From Candidatus Fermentibacterota bacterium (lineage in GTDB: Bacteria; JAFGKV01), in NCBI GenBank assembly GCA_016928395.1, contig JAFGKV010000035.1, forward strand, positions 1 to 5,912: a DNA stretch of 5,912 nt, read 5' to 3'. Each line of letters begins with the position of its first letter. The first letter of the stretch is position 1. Below the pieces are notes generated by a model, which saw nothing but the letters and a program-made list of their open reading frames with translations, was not told the DNA's origin and searched no databases. Shown here piece by piece: positions 1-5,762 of the stretch. Made by a program: the position numbers and the translations under genes.

Positions 1-1
1 C

Positions 2-25
2 GACGTCGGCGCTCCCGCGCCCGTC
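2..25 (-). other. GC-rich hairpin with GGGA loop just downstream of the variable region
   Basis: On the coding strand, GACG and GGCGC pair with GCGCC and CGTC around a four-base GGGA loop, giving nine base pairs with a two-base (GA) bulge. It starts 33 bases after the stop codon of the kinase-FGE gene. Known: several DGRs have a short GC-rich DNA hairpin with a four-base loop (GRNA type in the Bordetella phage case, from memory) just after the VR, needed for target recognition. The position, size and loop fit, but GC-rich DNA forms such hairpins easily. It could also be part of a terminator, although no T-run is visible before the window ends. Confidence 0.4.
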
Positions 26-57
26 TCCGGCGCACCGCTCGCTGGTGGACAGCGCAC

Positions 58-2418
58 CTATCTCCTCACGAGGCGGAAGCCCAGGCCATTGCCGCGGCTG
101 CCGGGGCCGTACCCGTAGCGACTCGCCGACCGGCAGCCCCTGGCGATGCCGTACCAGCCGCCGCCGCGGTAGACCCGGAACGAGCCTGATGATGCCCCCT
201 TTGGATCGGTCTGCGAGCCTGACGAATAGGAGCCATACCAATCCCAGCACCACTCCCATACGTTCCCATGCGTGTCATACAACCCAAATGCGTTGGCCTG
301 CTTGCCCCCGACATCATGCGTCTGGCTGCTGGAATTGCCGGAGTACCACCCCGCTCGCCCTAACGCGGCCTCCCCGCTCCCGGTATTGTACTCCCCCGTC
401 GTCCCCGCTCGGCACGCATACTCCCACTCCGCCTCCGTCGGCAACCGATACCCGTTGGCGCCCCAGTTGCACGTAACGCTGCTTCCCGATCCCGAGTAGC
501 ACCGCGTGAGCCCCTCCCGATCCGACAGCTTTTTGCAGAACTCCACCGCGTCATTCCACGACACCTGCTCCACCGGCCGCTTCGCCCCCTTGAAGCGCGA
601 CGGGTTCGTCCCCATCACCGCCTGATACTGCTCCTGCGTCACCTCATACTTCCCCATCGAGAATGACGAGACCGTCACGCTGTGCACCGGCTTCTCGTCC
701 GAATCCCCGTCGTTCGACCCCATCTGGAACGTCCCACCTTGAATCCGCACCATCTCCACCAACTGCCGCGCCGCTCGTTCCCGGGCCTCCTTCTCCAACC
801 GAACTCGCTCCGCCTCCGCCTCGCGTGCCGCTCGTTCCCTCGCTGCCGCTGCTTCATGTTCTCGCCGCGTCTCCTCCGCCTGCCGCACGCACTCCGCAAG
901 GCGTACGCTGTAGTCTGCGTATCCCCCCACCTTTCTCAGCGCCCCCGCATGCTCCTCCGCCTTGGCGCATTCCCCTGCCGCAAGCCTGCCCTCGATCATG
1001 CCCTCGTATGCCGCCTGCATCTGTCGGATCACATCCGCACGCACCGCATTCCCCGGATCCAACCTCCCCAGCTCCTCGCACGTCTCCCACGAATTGTCTC
1101 CGATGGGGCTCGTGTACTTCTTCCCCGCCAGTTGGCTGCGCGCCTTCCCCTCCAGCTCCATGATCCGCTGCCGCCTGGTATCAGTGGCAGGAGGAGTCGG
1201 CGTCGGCGTAACCGGTCCGGACGTCGTTGCGGGCGGCTGGATCGTGTTTCTCGCCACGGGTGCCGGTGCCTGCGACTTCCGCGTCTCCCGCAGCAGCAAA
1301 CCCCCCAGTATTGCCACCAATACCACCAGCGCGCTCCCCAAAATCACCAACTGCCGATCCACTCCCCTCCGAGGGCCGGTGGGAGCCGGGCGAGGCTTCG
1401 GCTCCCGTTCAGCCGCTCGCGGCGGAGCAGCCTTCACCTTGTACGTTCGGTCAGACTCAGGATGGGGCGAGACTCGCGGGGGCTCCGGGCGCGAGGCCTG
1501 AGGAGGCCGAGTCGAGGGAGGTGGCTGCCGCGGCGGCGCCTCGTATGGTAGAGCCTGCACTGCGCCCCCGAACGCTGCTTGACCCGATGGCACATACGCC
1601 GGTAACCGGCTCGGATCCTCCAACCCCCGGATCAACTCCTCGGCGCTCCGTACTCGCCGCCCCGGATCCTTCACCATGCACGCACCGATCCACCGGATCG
1701 CCTCAGGCGGCATTCCCGTAAACGAGGGGTCGCTCTGTGTTTGGTTGTACATCACCGACATCGGATCGCCCACGAACGGCGTGTGCCCCGCCAGCAGCTC
1801 GTACGCCATGCACCCGATGGCATACAGATCCGTGTGAAACCCGATCTCGCTCCCCCCTCGAATTGCCTCCGGCGCCATGTACGCCGGCGTGCCGCTGATC
1901 GTCGCGTCCTGTGAGATCCGGCTCATCGAACTCATGATGCTCTTCGAGATCCCGAAGTCCGCCACCACCGGTGTCCCATCCTCCCGAAACAGGATGTTCC
2001 CCGGCTTGATGTCCCGATGCACGATCCCGGCTTCGTGTACCGCCTGCAGCCCCTTCAGGATCGGCAACATCAATGCCTTGACTTGCTCCCAGCTCAGCGT
2101 CCCGTACCTACGCCGGTACGCCGCCAGATCTCCCCCCTTGGCCCATTCCATCGTCACGAACCGCCCACCCTCGCCATCATCCCACAGATCGTACACCCGC
2201 AGGATATTCCGACCCGATACCTTGCGCGCCCGCTTCACCTCTCGCGCAAACTGGCTCACCGCCTCAGGATCTCCCGCCATGGCATCCGGTAGGAACTTCA
2301 GCGCCACCTCATCCAACTCCCGATCCTGCGCCCCGAACACGATCCCCATGCCTCCGGCCCCAAGCTTCTGCCGAAGCTCGAATCGCCGCACAACTATCTG
2401 CCCAGGTTGATAGCTCAT
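58..2418 (-). CDS. Membrane Ser/Thr protein kinase with C-terminal FGE/SUMF1-like domain; candidate DGR variable protein
   Basis: This is a 786-residue receptor-like kinase. The Hanks-type kinase domain spans about residues 11-268 and looks catalytically complete: glycine loop GAGGMG (20-25), VALK lysine K41, probable helix-C glutamate E60, HRDIKPGN (134-141, an RD kinase), DFG (154-156), a Ser/Thr-rich activation loop (160-177) and APE-type MAPE (181-184). A Pro-rich linker (about 290-350) leads to one membrane span (about 357-376), followed by a Thr/Pro linker, a helical region and a charged coiled coil (about 510-553). Residues about 554-786 form an FGE-sulfatase domain (MVRIQGGTFQMGS, RLPTEAEWEYACR, GNVWEWCWDW, RGGGW, GFRLV). 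The first catalytic cysteine position of true FGE appears to be G757, while C762 is kept, so a binding role is more likely than Cys-to-formylglycine oxidation. The kinase should be cytoplasmic and the FGE part outside. The ATG sits 10 residues before the kinase fold, so this start is preferred although no good Shine-Dalgarno precedes it. Domain calls are firm; the ligand is unknown. Confidence 0.95.
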   Translation of the reverse strand: MSYQPGQIVVRRFELRQKLGAGGMGIVFGAQDRELDEVALKFLPDAMAGDPEAVSQFAREVKRARKVSGRNILRVYDLWDDGEGGRFVTMEWAKGGDLAAYRRRYGTLSWEQVKALMLPILKGLQAVHEAGIVHRDIKPGNILFREDGTPVVADFGISKSIMSSMSRISQDATISGTPAYMAPEAIRGGSEIGFHTDLYAIGCMAYELLAGHTPFVGDPMSVMYNQTQSDPSFTGMPPEAIRWIGACMVKDPGRRVRSAEELIRGLEDPSRLPAYVPSGQAAFGGAVQALPYEAPPRQPPPSTRPPQASRPEPPRVSPHPESDRTYKVKAAPPRAAEREPKPRPAPTGPRRGVDRQLVILGSALVVLVAILGGLLLRETRKSQAPAPVARNTIQPPATTSGPVTPTPTPPATDTRRQRIMELEGKARSQLAGKKYTSPIGDNSWETCEELGRLDPGNAVRADVIRQMQAAYEGMIEGRLAAGECAKAEEHAGALRKVGGYADYSVRLAECVRQAEETRREHEAAAARERAAREAEAERVRLEKEARERAARQLVEMVRIQGGTFQMGSNDGDSDEKPVHSVTVSSFSMGKYEVTQEQYQAVMGTNPSRFKGAKRPVEQVSWNDAVEFCKKLSDREGLTRCYSGSGSSVTCNWGANGYRLPTEAEWEYACRAGTTGEYNTGSGEAALGRAGWYSGNSSSQTHDVGGKQANAFGLYDTHGNVWEWCWDWYGSYSSGSQTDPKGASSGSFRVYRGGGWYGIARGCRSASRYGYGPGSRGNGLGFRLVRR
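61..190 (-). other. Candidate DGR variable region (VR) at the 3' end of the kinase-FGE gene
   Basis: Seen directly: in residues 750-778 the framework residues (R751, G752, G753, W755, A759, C762, R763, S764, A765, R767, P772, R775, then LGFRLV) are almost all encoded without adenine (CGC, CGG, GCC, GCG, TCG, CCC, CTG; AGG at R760 is an exception). The 14 intervening codons are TAC GGC ATC, GGC, AGT, TAC GGG TAC GGC, GGC AGC and GGC AAT GGC. Eleven end in C, two in T and one in G. Almost all can be derived from AAC or AAT by changing only the adenines, which is what adenine-specific mutagenic retrohoming produces. Y750 (TAC) and G754 (GGC) may also be variable. Known: FGE/C-type-lectin domains with the framework RGGSWNNNARNCRSA are common DGR targets, with the VR at the extreme C-terminus. 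Inferred: this is a VR already diversified from an AAC-rich template. The template repeat and reverse transcriptase are not in the window, so exact edges are uncertain. Confidence 0.7.
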
Positions 2419-2444
2419 GATCGACTACTCAACAAAAAGCTCAT
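2415..2444 (-). other. Possible 9-residue upstream ORF overlapping the kinase start (ATGA)
   Basis: An ATG at 2444 opens a nine-codon frame (MSFLLSSRS) whose TGA overlaps the kinase ATG as ATGA, the classic arrangement for translational coupling. The kinase has no convincing Shine-Dalgarno of its own, so a coupled leader could explain its initiation. The two starts lie in direct repeats of AGCTCATGA (plus-strand 2412-2420 and 2438-2446), so the mini-ORF could simply reflect a small duplication. Its own upstream GGAAGG is too far away to be a good ribosome site. Confidence 0.2.
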
Positions 2445-2469
2445 GAGTATTGGCGCACTGCCTTCCATC

Positions 2470-2484
2470 TCGAAGCTCCTTCGA
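2470..2484. promoter_or_regulatory. 15-bp perfect inverted repeat upstream of the kinase gene (possible operator)
   Basis: TCGAAG and CTTCGA are separated by CTC, centred about 59 bases upstream of the kinase start. The symmetry and position suit an operator for a dimeric regulator or a small hairpin in the leader. A poor -10-like AATACT lies just downstream on the minus strand with no matching -35, so a promoter cannot be claimed. Confidence 0.25.
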
Positions 2485-2518
2485 TCCAAACGCTCCACGA
2501 CCCCTCCCCGCGTTCCCG

Positions 2519-2546
2519 TTCGATGCTCGACGTTCAATGTTCAATG
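2519..2546. repeat. Heptamer tandem repeat tract, four units (TTCRAYG)
   Basis: Four consecutive seven-base units (TTCGATG, CTCGACG, TTCAATG, TTCAATG) lie in the gap between hicA and the kinase gene. The same unit recurs in the other two large gaps and nowhere obvious inside the large genes. Function is unknown. The tract could arise by slippage or be a dispersed repeat family. Confidence 0.8.
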
Positions 2547-2593
2547 TAGTACCTGCGCTGTTGAGCGCGGAATGACGCCGACGCGCTTCGTCA

Positions 2594-2821
2594 TCAGAGG
2601 TTCTCTATAAACTCCTCGGGTGAGACCTCGGCCTGCCTGAGAATGCCACGGAGAGTCCCAATCGCCAGCTCTCGGTGGAGAGGAACCGCGCACCCCACGT
2701 CGCCTTCAGGCCTCTTCCGCCGGAGTATCACGTGACTTCCTCGTTGCCTGGCTCTTACGAAGCCCAATCTCTCCAATGCACGGATCGCTTCACGCCCCGA
2801 AACGCGTCGGAGCTCAGGCAT
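2594..2821 (-). CDS. hicA: HicA-family mRNA interferase toxin
   Basis: A 75-residue protein of the HicA (YcfA) toxin family, which are small double-stranded-RNA-binding-fold ribonucleases that cleave mRNA and are neutralised by HicB. Visible family marks are the opening with EAIRALERLGF (11-21), the GSH motif with the expected catalytic histidine H30 followed by VILRR, the VPLHRELAIGTL segment (46-57), and a helical end reading SPEEFIENL. Length is normal for a complete toxin. The ATG overlaps the hicB stop by 8 bp, indicating translational coupling, and no strong ribosome site of its own is seen. The order here is antitoxin then toxin, the reverse of Escherichia coli hicAB but common elsewhere. 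Family assignment is confident; activity is inferred. Confidence 0.93.
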   Translation of the reverse strand: MPELRRVSGREAIRALERLGFVRARQRGSHVILRRKRPEGDVGCAVPLHRELAIGTLRGILRQAEVSPEEFIENL

Positions 2822-3026
2822 TGACCGCCGCTTCGAAGACCGTCAGAATGGGCTTTGAGGTCTCTGGCATGGGGAACTCCTCAAGGTAGAGCTCGGTCGC
2901 CTCTCTAAGATTGACCACCGCCTCGTCGGCAGTGCTCCCTTGGCTCACCGTGCCCACTTCGGGGCACTCCGCAACGTACAAATCATCTTCCCGATGCACG
3001 ACCGCGCTGAAGATCCTGGTCGCCAT
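2814..3026 (-). CDS. hicB: HicB-family antitoxin (short form)
   Basis: A 70-residue HicB-like protein. The core shows the family pattern of an N-terminal strand (FSAVVHREDD), LYVAECPEVGTVSQG (16-30), STADEAVVNLREATELYLEE (31-50), and a short tail. It should bind and inhibit the adjacent HicA. There is no C-terminal ribbon-helix-helix or helix-turn-helix, so DNA-binding autorepression through this protein is not evident, as in other short HicB proteins. The ATG is preceded by a strong Shine-Dalgarno (GGAGGTG, four bases upstream), which is the reason for calling this start. The same frame remains open upstream as far as 3410 through a nucleotidyltransferase domain. I regard the separate 70-residue protein as the functional unit and the longer fusion as probably accidental. 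Confidence 0.88.
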   Translation of the reverse strand: MATRIFSAVVHREDDLYVAECPEVGTVSQGSTADEAVVNLREATELYLEEFPMPETSKPILTVFEAAVNA

Positions 3027-3410
3027 TTCTTCACCTCCGTGACCGGTGGAACACCTTCTCCCCCCATCTTTTGGCGCGTGCTGCCATCTTGCCCTTCTCC
3101 AAGGGCTGCCGACTCCCTCCGTAGAAGCGCCGATTCCTCCTCTCGCGCGCGCTCTCGCGCGCGCAACGGGATGCGGGATGATGTCAACAGGAATCCGCCG
3201 CGACAGTCCCCGCACTCGGCGACGGTACTTCAGTGCCAGCGGCAAATACCCCTCCGGGCTGTCCTGAAACACCGCGACATCCATGTCGTGTGGATGCTCG
3301 CTCTTCAGGAATGACCCGAAGACGATGATCTTCTTGATCTCCTTCTCCACCCGAAGACACCGCACCAGCTCACGCTTCAGGGCCTGCTTCTCATCGCTCG
3401 ACAGCGTCAC
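2814..3410 (-). CDS. MNT-type nucleotidyltransferase domain protein, read in frame into HicB (possible frameshift)
   Basis: The GTG at 3410 follows a strong Shine-Dalgarno (AGAGGAGG, five bases upstream) and opens a frame of 198 codons. Residues about 1-85 are a minimal nucleotidyltransferase: IIVFGSF (GS motif), DMDVAVF (DxD metal ligands), LALKYRRRVRGLSRRIPVDIIP. Such proteins transfer nucleotides to partner proteins or RNA, and small MNT proteins often act as antitoxins, usually beside HEPN toxins, which are not seen here. After VDIIPHPV the frame crosses a duplicated CG-rich 12-mer, becomes low-quality (Gly/Arg-rich, poor third-position GC), and then enters hicB at its own ATG. The frame two bases on has much higher third-position GC, reads FYGG...PLEKGK...WGEKVFHR, and stops at 3031 inside the hicB ribosome site. 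The original gene was therefore probably 3031-3410 and has slipped at the repeat. A true fusion or a sequencing error are the alternatives. Confidence 0.75.
   Translation of the reverse strand: MTLSSDEKQALKRELVRCLRVEKEIKKIIVFGSFLKSEHPHDMDVAVFQDSPEGYLPLALKYRRRVRGLSRRIPVDIIPHPVARARARARGGIGASTEGVGSPWRRARWQHAPKDGGRRCSTGHGGEEMATRIFSAVVHREDDLYVAECPEVGTVSQGSTADEAVVNLREATELYLEEFPMPETSKPILTVFEAAVNA
3141..3164. repeat. Exact 12-bp tandem duplication (TCTCGCGCGCGC x2)
   Basis: Two exact adjacent copies of a CG-dinucleotide-rich 12-mer lie inside the nucleotidyltransferase gene, exactly where its coding quality fails. The duplication itself keeps the frame, but gain or loss of one CG pair within it would shift the frame by two, which is the shift needed to reach the better downstream frame. 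Confidence 0.9.
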
Positions 3411-3566
3411 GGCGTCCTCCTCTGGCCGGCTTCACCGCAGTAGTCGAGCGACCAGATCCGCTCAACACATCACCCGAATGGCAGGCGTAGAGGATAGGGC
3501 ATCCGCGACCCTCTGTCACCCCTCACCCCTTTCACTCATCCGTGCGCCTATCCCATCTGTCCAGCA
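3411..3566. other. Intergenic segment upstream of the nucleotidyltransferase; no gene seen
   Basis: Apart from the nucleotidyltransferase ribosome site (3416-3423), I see no gene, RNA or clear promoter. A weak minus-strand TTGAGC with TACTGC 17 bases on is too poor to call. The part near 3518-3534 is pyrimidine-rich (CACCCCTCACCCC) and resembles the low-complexity element beside the other repeats. The rest of the 360-bp gap (to 3770) is filled by two heptamer tracts and a REP-like hairpin. Confidence 0.5.
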
Positions 3567-3621
3567 TTCGATCTCCATCGTTCGGTGTTCGATGTTCGAC
3601 GTTCGAGGTTCAATGTTCACC
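3567..3621. repeat. Heptamer tandem repeat tract, about seven units plus partial unit
   Basis: Units in strict period 7 are TTCGATC, TCCATCG, TTCGGTG, TTCGATG, TTCGACG, TTCGAGG, TTCAATG and a partial TTCACC. The flanking units are degenerate but stay in phase, which points to tandem growth followed by drift. It runs directly into a pyrimidine-rich CTCTCCCTCTCCC stretch. Confidence 0.85.
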
Positions 3622-3641
3622 TCTCCCTCTCCCTTCGCAAA

Positions 3642-3666
3642 TGTAGGAGCGGTGTCAACCGCGAAC
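3642..3666 (+). repeat. REP-like hairpin element
   Basis: The head TGTAGGAGC is followed by GCGGT, loop GTCA and ACCGC, then GAA. The GTAGGAGCGG head with a GC-rich palindrome closely resembles the widespread REP sequences of gamma-proteobacteria, which are intergenic. Only one copy is visible. It sits between two heptamer tracts, so the three may move or be inherited together. Confidence 0.5.
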
Positions 3667-3706
3667 CCCCCTTTCTCCAGAAGCGAAGTCGAGGGGAATC
3701 CCGTCC

Positions 3707-3748
3707 TTCGACGTTCGATGTTCAACGTTCGACGTTCAATGTTGAGCG
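3707..3748. repeat. Heptamer tandem repeat tract, six units
   Basis: Units are TTCGACG, TTCGATG, TTCAACG, TTCGACG, TTCAATG and the degenerate TTGAGCG. It ends 22 bases from the 3' end of the vWA-FHA gene. No terminator with a T-run is visible there, only a four-base GCGC stem around 3760-3770. Confidence 0.85.
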
Positions 3749-3770
3749 TTCCCTTCAAGCGCCCTCGCGC

Positions 3771-5762
3771 CTACCCCGCACGATACTCCAACTCCGTCTC
3801 GCCGATCTTGATCCGATCGCCGGGCACGACCGGCGCCGACTTCACCGGCTTCCCATTCACCAACGTACCATTGGTGCTGCCAAGGTCAATGATCTTCGCG
3901 CCTCCCGCCCTTCGTTCGATCTGGGCATGGCGCGCCGACGTCTTGCCGTCATCTATCACGATGTCGTTGCCCGGCGATCGCCCCAGCGTCACCACGGGCT
4001 TCGACAGATTCCACGCCCCGCCTCGCGGCCCAATCCCGACCAGCCTCGCCCAGACAACTTCCGGAGGCGACGGCTGTACCTGAACCGCGGCCACCACTGG
4101 TGCGTGCGTGCCCTGCCTCCTTCGTGCGGCTACCACGGCGATGGCTCCAAGCGACAGAATGCCGACCCACAGAGCGCCCAGCACGTACCACAGCGGGTTC
4201 GTGCCTTTCCGCACCAGAACCACGTCGGGCGGTTGAGGGCCAGGCCCGGTCGACATCCCGACTTCTCCCTCCCAGTAGTGAACCTCGGTCGTCGCCTTGG
4301 TCAACGCCTGCACAAGCTGGACGACGTTCTCGGCCCGGTGAAACGTTCCCTGGCCAGCGTGCGCGATGGCTTCGAGCTGGCGCTGCTCCTTGGGCTCAAC
4401 ATCGAACGCGATGACCACGAACCGAATGGGCGTCGACTGGTCGGCCGCATACGCCGTCGCGGCCAGGTGGTTCAGAATCATGCTCAACCCCCCAGTGCCT
4501 TGCAGATTCAACTCGCGAGCCGCCTGCACCGGATCGCCATTGCACGTCTCCATGCCATCCGAGATGAGGATCAGGCTGAGGTTGGTCGCCGATGGTCGGT
4601 CGCGTAGCAGTTGCGCCCCGCGCCTGATGGCCAGTTCGATGGGCGTGCCTCCACTTGGCCGCAGGGGCGCAATGGCAGTTGCGATGGCATTCGCGTCGCT
4701 GGTGAAGTCTTTAACCAGCTCCGTCTCGCAGCTCCCACCAAAGGTCAATAGCCCGAACTCATTGCCTGGCAGAGCGACGAGCTGCTGAAGGGCGGTGTTG
4801 AGCGCCTCCTTGGCCGCATCGATCTTTCGCACCGCCGATCCCGGCGCAGGGTCATCCATGCTCCCGGAAACATCCAGCAGGAAGAGTATGGTGGCATTGC
4901 TCATGGGATCGACGGGCACGGGCCCTCCGAGCTGGAATCTGGCTGCCTCCGCTATCCTGGTTCGGTTCAGCTCTTCGACGCGAGCGATGAAGCTCACGTA
5001 GGGCTGGTATGCCATGAGGCCCACGCGCCTGGCTTCCAGAATGTCGCCCACATCCTTGATGAAGAACGCCGTCTGCGTGAGCGGGAGCGCCCGATCGATG
5101 CCCAGGTAGCTCTGATAGTGTACGTCGAACTGCTGGAGCAGCTCCTCGGTCACCTTCCTCGCCAGCAGCCCATCCACTGAGTAGTCCTGCGTCCGCGACT
5201 CGTTGTAGAGAGCTCGTGCGATTGCAAGTTTGAACAATCCCCACCGCCGGTCCAAGAACTCCAGCGCATCATCTCTCGAAAGCGGCGTACCCCCGAGGTA
5301 CCTCCTCGCGATGGCGTAGGCGATCGCATAGTCCGCCAAGCCCTCTTTGATGACCGTCCGACTCAATCCTTGGCAAATCGTCCTGGGGGTTTTCACCGAT
5401 GACTCGATCACGTGGAGGATGAAGTCCTCTCCGATCGAAGCTCCAAGCTTGTAGAATCCTCCCGTAACCATGTCAACTGCCAGCTTCGGGCTTTCCAGCA
5501 GCACATACGCCCCGCCATACATAGCGACAGTGGCCCCTATCGTGTAGACACTGACCGTCAAGCCGTAGCCAATGGGGGTCCAGAATCCCTGAGTTTTGGC
5601 GATCACCTCTTGCGCAAGCTGAACGGGGTCGCCAAACGACATCGTCCATCCCTGATCCAACGAGATCGGCGGAAGCTGGCTCTCATCCGGCGGCTGTGCA
5701 AACACAGCCGAAACCGCCAGTGTCAGCACAAGCCCTGCCGCAGTCCACGACCTGCTTCTCAT
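3771..5762 (-). CDS. Secreted/membrane vWA domain protein with C-terminal cytoplasmic FHA domain
   Basis: A 663-residue protein. It starts with a signal peptide (basic MRSR, hydrophobic core to about 21, likely cut after AVFA). Residues about 30-285 have no family I recognise and include a hydrophobic stretch at about 65-88. A von Willebrand factor A domain covers about 291-490, with the complete metal site DVSGS (297-301), T373 in GGTP and D402 in SDG, so metal-dependent protein binding is expected. One membrane span lies at about 524-546, followed by ARRR, which places the C-terminus inside. Residues about 590-660 are an FHA domain with GRS (594-596), GNDIVIDD, S609, H612 and STNGT (629-633). 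FHA domains bind phosphothreonine, so a partner kinase is expected, and the Ser/Thr kinase in this window is the obvious candidate. The ATG has a GGGGGAG ribosome site four bases upstream. Domain calls are firm; the pairing is inference. Confidence 0.95.
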   Translation of the reverse strand: MRSRSWTAAGLVLTLAVSAVFAQPPDESQLPPISLDQGWTMSFGDPVQLAQEVIAKTQGFWTPIGYGLTVSVYTIGATVAMYGGAYVLLESPKLAVDMVTGGFYKLGASIGEDFILHVIESSVKTPRTICQGLSRTVIKEGLADYAIAYAIARRYLGGTPLSRDDALEFLDRRWGLFKLAIARALYNESRTQDYSVDGLLARKVTEELLQQFDVHYQSYLGIDRALPLTQTAFFIKDVGDILEARRVGLMAYQPYVSFIARVEELNRTRIAEAARFQLGGPVPVDPMSNATILFLLDVSGSMDDPAPGSAVRKIDAAKEALNTALQQLVALPGNEFGLLTFGGSCETELVKDFTSDANAIATAIAPLRPSGGTPIELAIRRGAQLLRDRPSATNLSLILISDGMETCNGDPVQAARELNLQGTGGLSMILNHLAATAYAADQSTPIRFVVIAFDVEPKEQRQLEAIAHAGQGTFHRAENVVQLVQALTKATTEVHYWEGEVGMSTGPGPQPPDVVLVRKGTNPLWYVLGALWVGILSLGAIAVVAARRRQGTHAPVVAAVQVQPSPPEVVWARLVGIGPRGGAWNLSKPVVTLGRSPGNDIVIDDGKTSARHAQIERRAGGAKIIDLGSTNGTLVNGKPVKSAPVVPGDRIKIGETELEYRAG

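Noticed and set aside
682-1551. Long plus-strand open frames (e.g. 682-1551, 663-1163, 3585-4607)
   Set aside because: They lie antisense to the kinase and vWA-FHA genes, are rich in Pro/Arg/Ser as expected for GC-rich shadows, and show no recognisable domain.
3411-3480. Sigma-70 type promoter for the nucleotidyltransferase operon
   Set aside because: TTGAGC/TACTGC matches the consensus too poorly in GC-rich DNA.
3567-3748. CRISPR array
   Set aside because: The repeat unit is seven bases with no spacers, and no cas genes are present.
3516-3758. Short minus-strand frame across the intergenic gap with repeated NIE-type segments
   Set aside because: The repetitive peptide is just the translation of the heptamer tracts; no ribosome site or domain.
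3755-3770. Intrinsic terminator after the vWA-FHA gene
   Set aside because: Only a four-base GCGC stem and no T-run.
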